A program made the position numbers and the translations under genes. From assembly GCF_002077175.1 (NCBI RefSeq), contig NZ_CP014943.1, positions 4,588,001 to 4,652,000 of the forward strand: a stretch of 64,000 nt of DNA, written 5' to 3'. Every line of letters starts with the position of its first letter. Position 1 is the stretch's first letter. The notes beneath the pieces are model-generated. The model ran no database searches and was not told the DNA's origin. It saw only the letters and a program-made list of their open reading frames with translations. Source of the stretch: Colwellia sp. PAMC 21821. GTDB taxonomy: Bacteria > Pseudomonadota > Gammaproteobacteria > Enterobacterales > Alteromonadaceae. Of the stretch, positions 28,175 to 37,275 are shown piece after piece.

Positions 28175-28604
28175 ATTGGTCTCTGCTACAGCTTGTTATT
28201 TACTAACCTAACGTTACATAAATTAATTGTAGACTATTAATCGTCTCTGTTAATGTGTGGCATTTTATGCCCTAAACTATGAATTACTTACTAAAAATAA
28301 TTTTCATTACAACTAAAAACATAACTTAATGGCGATATTTCTGCTACATTATTAATAGCGTAATATTAATTATTTTTCAGAGCTATAATCTTACAAGTAT
28401 TTGACAGTTTTTCTGGGCTACTAGTACAATATGGCCTCAGTCGTATAAAAATCAAGGCAATATGCAATCAGTGTCGGCTGAAATTTAACTATACCTTGTT
28501 CAACAAACAATGTTTGTCGACACTATAATACGTGAACATTAAAAATTAACGAATAAGGGACAATATCCCCTGCCATTATTATTCACTTAAATGAGTATTT
28601 ATTT
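28175..28604. other. Divergent intergenic region
   Basis: 430 AT-rich bases between the bicupin gene and the EAL gene. It includes one TGTCGACA palindrome (28515-28522) resembling the propionate-operon sites. No confident promoter call. Confidence 0.35.
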
Positions 28605-31214
28605 TTGATATTTTTTCAATTAAGCAAACAGTTTTTCACGGCGTTAATTACCGTTATCTTGCTTGCCATCTTAGTCAGTTTTGCCTGCCTAATTTATGAT
28701 ATTGACCAAAAAAACATAAGCGAGCTAAACAGCGCTTATACTATTAACAGCAGTTATTACATCGATGAATCTAATAATGCTGATCTTAATAATATATTAG
28801 ATGATGCTAAATTTACCGACAGTAATTTAAATAATATTCCTTATGCATTAGCTCAGCAAAGTTATTGGATTAAACTTTCTCTACATTACCCTATTGGTAA
28901 AAATTCGATCACGGCCAACGCACAAAAAAGTTTTATTCAAGATAATGGTAACGAACAACTCATATTGATGGCCGAGCACAGTATGCTTGACACCTTTATC
29001 GTTTATGAACTTAGTGCCTTAAATCCACCTAAAAAAGTTCACCAAAAACTCTCAAGTCCCATTGAGAAAAGCCAAAATGTTTACCCTTATGCGAGATTAC
29101 AACTCAACCAGTTCGGTCACAGTGAATACCTAATAAAAGTTAAAAACTCTGGGCCGCCAAATATCCCTTTACAGCTTTTTACCCCAAAAGACTTCGAACA
29201 ACGATTACTGTTATCACAGATAATATATGGCGCATTTATCGGTATATTGATCATTATTGCCATATATAACCTAGTATTGTATTTTGCTGGCAGAGATAAA
29301 GTTTACTTATTATATATTGGTTACTTAATATCTGCTTTTACCGTACTTTCTTCATTGACAGGTTACGGTTACTTTCTTTTTTCTGTTCAGACAATGCAAT
29401 GGCTCAATCACTATTTAATTTTTATCGATTTCTTACTGATTATATTTCTGCTGTTATTTACCATTTATTTTTTACGCTATGATCAGTTAAAGCATTGGGC
29501 TTACAAAGCTTCAATGATATTTGCAGTCATTGTTGGCGTACTCACGCTGTATTCACTTTCACTCAATGAATTATCGCAAACTAAGCTGTTTTTCTCATTA
29601 CAGCCCTTATTTTATATCGTTGCGCTTTTCTTAATTTTTAACCGTCTAAAGCGTGACTTTTCCTGGGCACGTTTTTACTTCTTATCTTGGGTCCCCTTAT
29701 TAGTTGGTGCTGTTATACAACCTATGGTGCTACTTAATCAGCTTGAATATAGCTTTTTAACAGGTCATGCATTCTTATTTGCCATTATGATTGAAGTCAC
29801 CTTTATGGCATTTGCGCTCGCTGAACGTATTCGTCGCAACGAACAAGAAAAGCTAACAATGATTGCCTACCACCAAAGTAATCATTTGCCTAGACAGACC
29901 AACTTAGAACACAAAATCAGCCAGATGTTGAAAGAAGATAGCCAAGACTTTACAGTTATTGTGATAAAACCGGAACAGTTTCAACGTATCGAACTTTACA
30001 TTGATGAACCAACACGTGTCTGCTTTATTCAAGACTTAAACCATAAGCTTTCCTCTTTATTTAGGTTTAATGATGCGGTGCTTGATATCACGGATCAATA
30101 TGAGAAAATCTGTTACTTAGAAAACTGTAGCTTAGCTTTAGTGATCGATAATGCTAAAAATGATCAAGATATAGAATTGTTTATTACCTCAATTCAACAA
30201 GCGGCTAGTGATGCTTTTTACATTAAAAACCTTAAACTCCCCTTATCAGCTTACGTCGGCTTAGCCCAATTCCCTGCTCATGGTAGCTCAAGTTCGATCT
30301 TAATCAGCAATGCCTCAATTGCAGCAAATAATGCCGAAATCTGTCAAAGTAAGTGGGCTTTTTATGCGATGAAAGACAGCGAAAACAGCCCCTCTTCCAT
30401 ACAATTGGCCATTGATCTAGAAAAAGCTATAAAAAACCAAGGCTTTGAGTTGTTCCATCAACCACAAATAGATTTAAAAACCAATAAAGTCTGCAGCAGC
30501 GAATGCTTAATTCGCTGGCATCATCCTGTGCTTGGCGCAATATCTCCCGATATATTTATTTCAGTCGCCGAAGATTTTGGTTTAATGCCATCGTTAACAT
30601 TATGGGTAGTAGAAACGGCATTAAGCCAGCAAGCTGCGCTAACTGAGCGCACGGGTCTTAATCATATGGTCTCTATCAACATCAGTGGTAAAGACCTTAT
30701 TCAAGTAAACTTTATTGATGACATAGCCGCTATAATTGACCGCGGAGATATCAAAGCAGAAAAAATTATTTTTGAATTAACAGAATCCATTTCATTCGCT
30801 CAAAACACCATTGCCATTGGAACAATAGAAAAGCTTATTGCACTGGGTATTACCATTAGTATTGATGATTTTGGTACTGGTTATTCATCACTTTCGCAAA
30901 TTAATCAATTGCCCTTCCAAGAATTGAAAATAGATCGAGAGTTTGTAGAGAATGTTTGTAGCGACAATAAGCGTAAAGTTATTGCTGAAACAGCTGTAAA
31001 AATGGCCAAAGGCTTAGGCTTAGAAGTGGTGGCCGAAGGTATCAATAGCACCTTAGACGAAGAAACTCTCCGCGGTTTTGGCTGCGATATTGGCCAAGGT
31101 TATTACTATGCTAAACCTATGTCTTTTGAGCATTATCTCGCTTGGCTTCAAGATTTATCTAATGGCCAAATACCGCCGAGTTTAGAAGGTGAATACCTTC
31201 CTGTCGAAAAGTAG
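28605..31214 (+). CDS. Membrane 7TMR-DISM sensor with degenerate GGDEF and EAL domain
   Basis: 869 residues. An N-terminal membrane segment (~8-30) is followed by a periplasmic DISMED2-like beta domain (~45-200), seven membrane helices of the 7TMR-DISM type (~205-415), a GGDEF-like domain without the GGDEF motif (~435-600; YLENCSLALVI stands where RLGGDEF should be) and an EAL domain. The EAL domain keeps the catalytic set: Glu633 in ECLIRW, NIS, ELTES, DDFGTGYSSL, LKIDREF, VAEG and QGYYYAKP. It is therefore probably an active c-di-GMP phosphodiesterase controlled by an extracytoplasmic ligand. The start is TTG; no in-frame ATG is near. No operon partner. Confidence 0.88.
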   Translation: MIFFQLSKQFFTALITVILLAILVSFACLIYDIDQKNISELNSAYTINSSYYIDESNNADLNNILDDAKFTDSNLNNIPYALAQQSYWIKLSLHYPIGKNSITANAQKSFIQDNGNEQLILMAEHSMLDTFIVYELSALNPPKKVHQKLSSPIEKSQNVYPYARLQLNQFGHSEYLIKVKNSGPPNIPLQLFTPKDFEQRLLLSQIIYGAFIGILIIIAIYNLVLYFAGRDKVYLLYIGYLISAFTVLSSLTGYGYFLFSVQTMQWLNHYLIFIDFLLIIFLLLFTIYFLRYDQLKHWAYKASMIFAVIVGVLTLYSLSLNELSQTKLFFSLQPLFYIVALFLIFNRLKRDFSWARFYFLSWVPLLVGAVIQPMVLLNQLEYSFLTGHAFLFAIMIEVTFMAFALAERIRRNEQEKLTMIAYHQSNHLPRQTNLEHKISQMLKEDSQDFTVIVIKPEQFQRIELYIDEPTRVCFIQDLNHKLSSLFRFNDAVLDITDQYEKICYLENCSLALVIDNAKNDQDIELFITSIQQAASDAFYIKNLKLPLSAYVGLAQFPAHGSSSSILISNASIAANNAEICQSKWAFYAMKDSENSPSSIQLAIDLEKAIKNQGFELFHQPQIDLKTNKVCSSECLIRWHHPVLGAISPDIFISVAEDFGLMPSLTLWVVETALSQQAALTERTGLNHMVSINISGKDLIQVNFIDDIAAIIDRGDIKAEKIIFELTESISFAQNTIAIGTIEKLIALGITISIDDFGTGYSSLSQINQLPFQELKIDREFVENVCSDNKRKVIAETAVKMAKGLGLEVVAEGINSTLDEETLRGFGCDIGQGYYYAKPMSFEHYLAWLQDLSNGQIPPSLEGEYLPVEK

Positions 31215-31229
31215 CCTAACGTTTAACTT

Positions 31230-32129
31230 TTAAAACAGTTGGTTCTCGAGTGTTTTGCCATTAATAAGCTGGGTGTAAGCCCAATTATTTTTGGCTAAAA
31301 GTGTTAGCAACGCTACCTCAATATTTATCTGGCCTTGCTGAGTATCAATGGCCAGTAGATATTCTCTATCTTGTGTCATATCAACTTGGCTAACCCCTGG
31401 CATTTGCTTGAGTACCGACAGAATTTCGTCCTGGTGCTGTTTCATTCTCAGCGTTATAAAGCGAACATCCTCATTATTACCATGCGTTTGATGCTGCTTT
31501 AAATGACCGTTTTCGAGATAAAGTACCTGATCACATAAACGTTCAAGCTCACTAAGATCATGAGAGCTTAAAATAAAGTTAACCTCGCTTGCATGTTCCG
31601 CAACTATGGCGCGTATCTCTCTTGCATTAGCAGGGTCAAGTCCTGCGGTGGCTTCATCTAACATCACAATTTCAGGGTTGCCTAATAAAGCTTGCGCAAT
31701 GGTTGCGCGTTTACGCATACCGTGCGATAACTCGCTAGGCAAACTATTAACCGCATCCGATAACCCGACCATCTCAAGCACTCTAACCGTATCGCTCTTA
31801 GCCAATTTATGACTCATCCCTTGTAAACGCGCATAAAAACTTAATTGCGTCGCAATGGTAAATCTAGGATCTAATTGCGCGTCTTGCGGTAGCGCTGACA
31901 AACGCCCGAAAAGCCCAGCATGTCCGGGTGAATGGCCTAAAATACTAATCTTGCCTGACGACGGTCGAATATAGCCACATAACAAACTAAACAAAGTCGT
32001 TTTACCCGCACCATTAGGTCCAACCAACGCAACCGGTGCGCCTTTTTCTAATGAAAAATCGACCTTATTCAATGCCGTGTTTTGACCATAATTTTTTGTG
32101 ACTTGTTGAACATCGATAATTAAACTCAT
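31230..32129 (-). CDS. ABC transporter ATP-binding protein
   Basis: 299 residues. Walker A GPNGAGKTT, signature LSHGMRKRATIAQA, Walker B IVMLDEATAGLDP and the H-loop SSHDLSEL are all intact, with a C-terminal ~80-residue extension. It couples ATP hydrolysis to the permease encoded just upstream (4-bp overlap). It resembles NosF-type ATPases of ABC-2 exporters; the cargo is unknown, and no nos genes are present. Confidence 0.9.
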   Translation of the reverse strand: MSLIIDVQQVTKNYGQNTALNKVDFSLEKGAPVALVGPNGAGKTTLFSLLCGYIRPSSGKISILGHSPGHAGLFGRLSALPQDAQLDPRFTIATQLSFYARLQGMSHKLAKSDTVRVLEMVGLSDAVNSLPSELSHGMRKRATIAQALLGNPEIVMLDEATAGLDPANAREIRAIVAEHASEVNFILSSHDLSELERLCDQVLYLENGHLKQHQTHGNNEDVRFITLRMKQHQDEILSVLKQMPGVSQVDMTQDREYLLAIDTQQGQINIEVALLTLLAKNNWAYTQLINGKTLENQLF

Positions 32130-32941
32130 AATGATGCTCGCTTCATAATTAAATGGCTTGTGATAAGCAATACAACAGTCTGTATTAAAGGTAATAGGTA
32201 TTGGCTAACACCGACACTGCTTTGAGACAAAACACTGCTTATTTTCTCACCTGGGAATAATAAATTGAGATAAAAGGTTTGGCCAAATTGATATTCAATA
32301 AAAGTCACCATTAAAGGCCCTAACGCAAAGAATAATGTGGCGACTACTATCGCAAGTCTTGCTGAAGTCACAAAAGTATTTAGCAGCGACATTAGCGCAA
32401 TAAATGGCATAACCACGATCAATATTTCTAAAGATAACTTACTGCCAAGCAATATACTGTCAGATAACAAGCTTATATCTCGCACGCTGGCTAATATTGT
32501 GGTCGCAACCGAAGTCAATAATATTAATATCGCCATAATCAGCAATTGGCCTAAATAACGCCCCAGTACTAACTCAGCTCGGGTTGTGCGTAACGTTATA
32601 AATCTTAATGTGCCCCGTTGCTTATCTGAGCAAAATTGGTCGCTACAGACCAGCAAAGCAAAACTTGGGAAAAAATATATCGCCACCAACCAATAAATAG
32701 CGTATTCAGCTACCGGCCAATCTAACAAGGCTGAAAGTCCTAACGCACCAAATAATTTTTCCGCCATACTTTCAAATGAATGCGAAGTAACCGTCGCTGA
32801 CGCTGAGCTAACAAAGTAGTAAAGAATAATAAACCAGATGGTGGCAAAGGCTAATAACGCCAATAAACCACGTTTAGTTTTAAACAAACGTACTAGTTCA
32901 AAGGTAATAATAGTAGAGATTCTAGATAGGTTGATATTCAT
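32126..32941 (-). CDS. ABC-2 type permease
   Basis: About 271 residues with six predicted membrane segments and a conserved ABC-2 stretch (FCSDKQRGTLRFITLRTTRAELVLGRYLGQ), as in NosY-like permeases. I place the start at the ATG at 32941; a GTG lies two codons earlier. Forms a two-gene exporter operon with the overlapping ATPase gene. Substrate not predictable. Confidence 0.88.
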   Translation of the reverse strand: MNINLSRISTIITFELVRLFKTKRGLLALLAFATIWFIILYYFVSSASATVTSHSFESMAEKLFGALGLSALLDWPVAEYAIYWLVAIYFFPSFALLVCSDQFCSDKQRGTLRFITLRTTRAELVLGRYLGQLLIMAILILLTSVATTILASVRDISLLSDSILLGSKLSLEILIVVMPFIALMSLLNTFVTSARLAIVVATLFFALGPLMVTFIEYQFGQTFYLNLLFPGEKISSVLSQSSVGVSQYLLPLIQTVVLLITSHLIMKRASL

Positions 32942-33046
32942 CTGCACCGATAATTTTATAGGTTAAATACATTAAAATGAAAGCTGATAAGTTGTGAGTT
33001 TTACCCCATTAATCAATTCGGTATTATCACAACTTAAGTGAGTATT

Positions 33047-33113
33047 ATGGTCAGTGCTAACAACTAAGTGCTAACGAGTATGTGCTAAGTATTAATTCGT
33101 TAGCACTGACCAT
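33047..33113. repeat. Long inverted repeat with GTGCTAA motifs
   Basis: A perfect 15-bp inverted repeat, ATGGTCAGTGCTAAC (33047-33061) and GTTAGCACTGACCAT (33099-33113). Its 37-base loop carries two further GTGCTAA copies. It lies beyond the 3' end of the DUF748 gene, without a T-run. Confidence 0.75.
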
Positions 33114-33147
33114 GTTGGTTTAACAAATCACAACGCTGTAATTTATT

Positions 33148-35790
33148 TTAAATAACGAATTTTATCCGTGATTTAGCCCCTTTTGAGGTATCTATTTGCG
33201 GTTTACAAAATAATAGCCGCGCTGAAGGCACTTTTAATTGCTCGACCAAATGCGCTTTAAATAAATCGACACGCTGTTGTGATATTTTGCTTAAACGAGC
33301 AATATTTTCTGGTAGATGTGCTTGTGTAGCATCCTCTAATTCAATATCACTCGCGGTTGCTACAGCACAAAGCTTCACATTAATAGTATCTCTATCTTCA
33401 AGCATCACTGACATTTGGCGACTAAATTCAAGTTGCTCAGCATTTAACTCGATGGCAGTTGCCGGATAAATTAAGTCGTTAATTCTCAATTTAAGGGCAA
33501 ACTCACCAGCCGCCATAGCAACTTTCATTACACTGGCATAAGGTACAAATGTTGTGATTAAGTAATCTTTTGCAGCTGACATTGTCGCTTGTTTCACAAG
33601 TAAGGTCAGTAAACCCGATAAGCCAAAAGAAGGTGAATTCGTATCACCTTTTAATGGCAATGACAGTTCAACGTTACCATCGGAATCTTTTAACATACCT
33701 AAAGCGACATTAAACGGCACACTAAACCCGTCTGATATTGCCCCTCGTTCATTATCATCAGCGGCGGTAAACTCCACACCTCGCAGTAATATATCAACAT
33801 CACCATCAATTTTATTACCGGTCAAGCCCGCAGCAATAGTCAAATCAAGCTGCCCGCTTTCAATTTCATATTTTAAAGCTTGCTTAATATAGCTAGAAAC
33901 GCCAGGTAAGCTTAGTTCTTTAATGACAGCGTTTAGCTTAAACTTTTGTTGCTCTGCAAACGGTACGCCGCGCCCTTTTATATCAAAGTTAGCGTATTTA
34001 TCGCTTTTACCTTGCATATCCAATACGACTTCTTGCTCTGGTTTGCCGGTATCGATATCAGACAAAAGCAAATGAGTAATATTAACATTACGCTCATAAT
34101 GCGGATTAACACTGCTGTCTTTAAAATCTATTTGAGCATCATCAAGTAAAGTAAATTTACCTATTCTAAATACTTGCTTAGCCGCTGTACTCGTTTCTTC
34201 TGCGACAACTGCAGGTGTTGTCGGCTCTTTATCAAGCTCAGTGCTAACGTGCTCAGTGTTATCTTGCTCAGTGCTGTCAGTACTTTGCTCAGTGGCATTA
34301 CTATTTATATCACCAGAACTAGCAAAGGCAACTAGCGTAGACAATTGTTTATCTTTGTCTAATAAAACATTAGCCACAAGGCCAGATAAGCTAATGTCAT
34401 TAATGGCAATAAGCTCAGGTGTATATTCGATGTTATTTACCGACAAACCACTAAAAGCGGCTAAAGCAGGCATATTTTGCTGAATATTTTTTGAAAACTG
34501 ACTCTTGGCAACGTCAACACTTTCAATATTGACCTTGGCAATATTTTGCTGAAATTGCAGCGCAATATTATTCACCAATAATGCTGAAATATCAGCTAAT
34601 AAAGCTTCAGTTTCTATCGATTTTGCCGCAACACCATCAACAGTAACGTTTAGCATCGCATCGACGCTGATCGGATCATTTGCAGGTAATACAACAGCTA
34701 AATTATTAGCTTGAACCTTTTGGCTCTTAATATCGATAGCAATATTATTTTGCTCTACATGCAAGCCGTCAACGCTCACCAACAAGTCATTAATATTGAC
34801 TGATGTTTGCGCTTTACTGAGTGTTATATTATTGATATCAGCTTTTTTTAGCTTATCGTCAGCATTCAAAGCTGATGTTGTAGGTAACAACGACGCGGTA
34901 TTTTGAATTTCAATTTTTTGTTTTTTAACCGACAGTGCTAAGCCTTCCTGGTTTAACAAAAGATCTTCAACCGACAATACCAGGGCATTAATATTGATTA
35001 ACGTCTCTGCTTCGTTAATGGCAACATTGAATTTGCTGGCATAGCTAACTTTGCCATCAAGCGATAATATCGATGGCGGTAAAAATGCCTTTGCCGCACT
35101 TAATTCAATATTTTTAGCATTAAGCGCAATACTAATTTCACCTTGTTGTTTCAGTAAACTACCATCTATGGCTATTTCTATTGGTGCGCCGTTTAAATGG
35201 CTCACTAAATTTAATTTAATATCTTGAACACTTTGTGACAGTAAAATGTTCTGCAAAGAGAATGAATCTAATTGAATATTATGTTTTTGTGAAAAATACA
35301 GCAATTCAATATGGGCATCAGTCAAAGAAAACTCAGGCACAATAACTTGATATGGAAAATTAGCTTTTTCTGGCTCCACTTCAGGCTCTGGTGCCACGGG
35401 TGCAGGGTTTTCAGACATTAGCTCAAAACCGGCAATATTGAGTGACGAGTCGTTCACCGTTACAGGGATAAATATACCATTGAGGGTAAATTCTGCGACA
35501 TAAATTTTATCAAAAAATAATTGGTACAAATGCACTTCAGCATTAAGGCTTTGCAGTTTAAGTGCACTAGCTTGTTCGTCAGTTTTTACTTCTAAATCGC
35601 TTATCGTTAAATGTGCTGTAAAGGGGTTATAGCGAATACTCGATGTATCAGTCAGTAGCAAAGGTTTTGGTAAACCATAAGTATTGATAACGTAGCGAAT
35701 TATAGTCGGTGAAAGTAGCCAAACAAGCAGATAAATAACTAAAAAAGTGATAACTAAAATTTGAAGAAGGCGTTTAAAATAACGGCCCAT
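33148..35790 (-). CDS. AsmA-like DUF748 protein
   Basis: 880 residues. One N-terminal membrane anchor (~8-30, ILVITFLVIYLLVWLL) and a long periplasmic part rich in beta repeats; DUF748 signatures include LLLTDTSSIRYNPFTAHLTISDLEV and, C-terminally, GRGVPF and SGQLDLTI...GDVDILLRGVEF and LSLPLKGDTNSPSFGL. A Ser/Thr/Glu-rich linker interrupts it (~490-530). Related AsmA-like proteins bridge the periplasm and help move phospholipids to the outer membrane, so a role in envelope lipid transport is a fair inference. Monocistronic. Confidence 0.85.
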   Translation of the reverse strand: MGRYFKRLLQILVITFLVIYLLVWLLSPTIIRYVINTYGLPKPLLLTDTSSIRYNPFTAHLTISDLEVKTDEQASALKLQSLNAEVHLYQLFFDKIYVAEFTLNGIFIPVTVNDSSLNIAGFELMSENPAPVAPEPEVEPEKANFPYQVIVPEFSLTDAHIELLYFSQKHNIQLDSFSLQNILLSQSVQDIKLNLVSHLNGAPIEIAIDGSLLKQQGEISIALNAKNIELSAAKAFLPPSILSLDGKVSYASKFNVAINEAETLININALVLSVEDLLLNQEGLALSVKKQKIEIQNTASLLPTTSALNADDKLKKADINNITLSKAQTSVNINDLLVSVDGLHVEQNNIAIDIKSQKVQANNLAVVLPANDPISVDAMLNVTVDGVAAKSIETEALLADISALLVNNIALQFQQNIAKVNIESVDVAKSQFSKNIQQNMPALAAFSGLSVNNIEYTPELIAINDISLSGLVANVLLDKDKQLSTLVAFASSGDINSNATEQSTDSTEQDNTEHVSTELDKEPTTPAVVAEETSTAAKQVFRIGKFTLLDDAQIDFKDSSVNPHYERNVNITHLLLSDIDTGKPEQEVVLDMQGKSDKYANFDIKGRGVPFAEQQKFKLNAVIKELSLPGVSSYIKQALKYEIESGQLDLTIAAGLTGNKIDGDVDILLRGVEFTAADDNERGAISDGFSVPFNVALGMLKDSDGNVELSLPLKGDTNSPSFGLSGLLTLLVKQATMSAAKDYLITTFVPYASVMKVAMAAGEFALKLRINDLIYPATAIELNAEQLEFSRQMSVMLEDRDTINVKLCAVATASDIELEDATQAHLPENIARLSKISQQRVDLFKAHLVEQLKVPSARLLFCKPQIDTSKGAKSRIKFVI

Positions 35791-35877
35791 ACTAGATCCC
35801 TATACATTGGTGAGATAACAAGGCCGAAAACAACATATTGGCTATTGCTACTGTACTATTTTACGTAATTTAAAGGT

Positions 35878-35913
35878 AAAAAGGACTATCGCAACGTAAG
35901 TACGATAGTCCTT
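35878..35913 (-). terminator. Terminator after the DUF2959 gene
   Basis: AAGGACTATCG (35881-35891) pairs with CGATAGTCCTT (35903-35913); on the minus strand TTTTT follows. Confidence 0.85.
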
Positions 35914-35933
35914 ATCATAAAAAGCTTAACAAG

Positions 35934-36605
35934 CTACTCGGCTTTTAACAAGTCGATAAATTGCTGAGACTGCTCTATTGCGCTACTCATGTCTGCCACT
36001 AAAGACTCAACATCACGTTTAATAGTTATATACTCAACTTGTAATGCGCCAATTGCTTGGGCATTTAAGTTATGCTTAAGATATAAACTATTATCTTTTA
36101 AAGCTGATAACACAGGTGCCATTCTGTCTTTGGCTCTGTACATAGACTTAATCAAGGTTTGGTAAGTCCGTTCAGTTTTTCTCAATTTTTGCTGACTTTG
36201 TTGTTTTAAGCTGTTACTTGAATATTGTTGAATTTCTTCATTCCATTCATCGAACAATGCATCAGCAACGCTTTCAATAGCATCAATTCGAGAAGAGACT
36301 TCATCAGCTGAAGCTTTACTGGCTAGGTATTGATCATTAACCAGTTCATATTGCGCTGCTAAATCGCCGCCATCGTAACTAATCAATTGAGACAATTGTT
36401 CCAATGCAGATTTGAACTGTACCTGGGCATCTTCTTGAGACGTTTGTGCATCTTCAACTCTATCCAGCATAATATCGCGCTTGTGCACGCCTACTTTTTC
36501 CATGGCAGAATAATAAGCAGACTGACAACCAACAAGTAACACCAGCGTCATTACAACAAACGTTAATTTTGAAATCACACTATTTTGTATTTTTAAAGTT
36601 TTCAT
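35934..36605 (-). CDS. DUF2959 lipoprotein
   Basis: 223 residues. The signal peptide ends in the lipobox LVGC (Cys ~27), so it is a lipoprotein. The mature part is almost wholly coiled-coil helix and includes the GVHKRDIMLDRVEDAQ segment characteristic of DUF2959. The family's function is unknown. It overlaps the preceding small membrane protein gene by 4 bases (ATGA), and a terminator follows. Confidence 0.87.
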   Translation of the reverse strand: MKTLKIQNSVISKLTFVVMTLVLLVGCQSAYYSAMEKVGVHKRDIMLDRVEDAQTSQEDAQVQFKSALEQLSQLISYDGGDLAAQYELVNDQYLASKASADEVSSRIDAIESVADALFDEWNEEIQQYSSNSLKQQSQQKLRKTERTYQTLIKSMYRAKDRMAPVLSALKDNSLYLKHNLNAQAIGALQVEYITIKRDVESLVADMSSAIEQSQQFIDLLKAE

Positions 36606-36832
36606 AGGTTATTACCACTGGAAAATTTTGCAGCATCAATAATTGCCCATAAATGGGTAATTCCGGCAAATAGAATCGGGAATACTAACCATGAAAGCGC
36701 CCAAAACATACTCGCAAAAACAAAAAACAAAATAGCAGCAATTATACGACCTTGAACCAGTTGGCCTAAACCCGGAATAAAAAGACTGCAAATCGCTGCT
36801 AAAACATTACCGCCAGAACCTTGCTGTGCCAT
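36602..36832 (-). CDS. Small two-helix membrane protein
   Basis: 76 residues with two hydrophobic helices separated by a short basic turn: ICSLFIPGLGQLVQGR resembles the TM2-like opening, then ILFFVFASMFWALSWLVFPILFAG. Its stop overlaps the start of the DUF2959 lipoprotein gene, so both are co-translated and may form one envelope unit. Function unknown. Confidence 0.75.
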   Translation of the reverse strand: MAQQGSGGNVLAAICSLFIPGLGQLVQGRIIAAILFFVFASMFWALSWLVFPILFAGITHLWAIIDAAKFSSGNNL

Positions 36833-37171
36833 AAAAACTCTCCTAAATGTAAATACTTGGTATTAATATATCGTTTAATGACAAAAGTATAGCATTAGAT
36901 TAATTGGTAAGCTGCTGTTATTAGGTCAATATAATGTAAAAAAATAAGACACAACTTTACGCTTAAAATAGAAAATATTTTATACTGTTTTTTGTGAAAT
37001 ATTACAATAGCACCGCCCGATAACAACTAGCGCACGCTATAATATAAAAATAAATTATTTATAATCAATAAGATGGAGATTTAAAGTGAATAATAAAGTA
37101 AATAATAAAGCGAAGTAAAAGCAGAGAAATATAACGTTTAGCCATCATGAGATTTTCTGTTGAAGCCATTG
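36833..37171. other. Intergenic region
   Basis: AT-rich sequence between the fadL terminator and the small membrane protein gene. Very short readings occur at 37086-37118 and 37147-37230, the latter (27 codons) overlapping the terminator; neither is convincing. It holds the promoter of the two-gene envelope unit. Confidence 0.35.
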
Positions 37172-37200
37172 AAAAAGCCAACCGTTTTCACGATTGGCTT
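37172..37200 (-). terminator. Terminator after fadL
   Basis: AAGCCAA (37175-37181) pairs with TTGGCTT (37194-37200); on the minus strand the stem is followed by TTTTTC. The moderate stem is extended by CG pairs. Confidence 0.65.
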
Positions 37201-37275
37201 AAATCTAAAAGCGCCATACTGGCTCAATAAACTAAAACGAAAGTCGTCTATTCAAAAATAGCTTAAAGCATGTAT

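Noticed and set aside
37147..37230. 27-codon ORF MRFSVEAIEKANRFHDWLKS... between fadL and the small membrane protein
   Set aside because: It overlaps the fadL terminator hairpin, which explains the sequence better.
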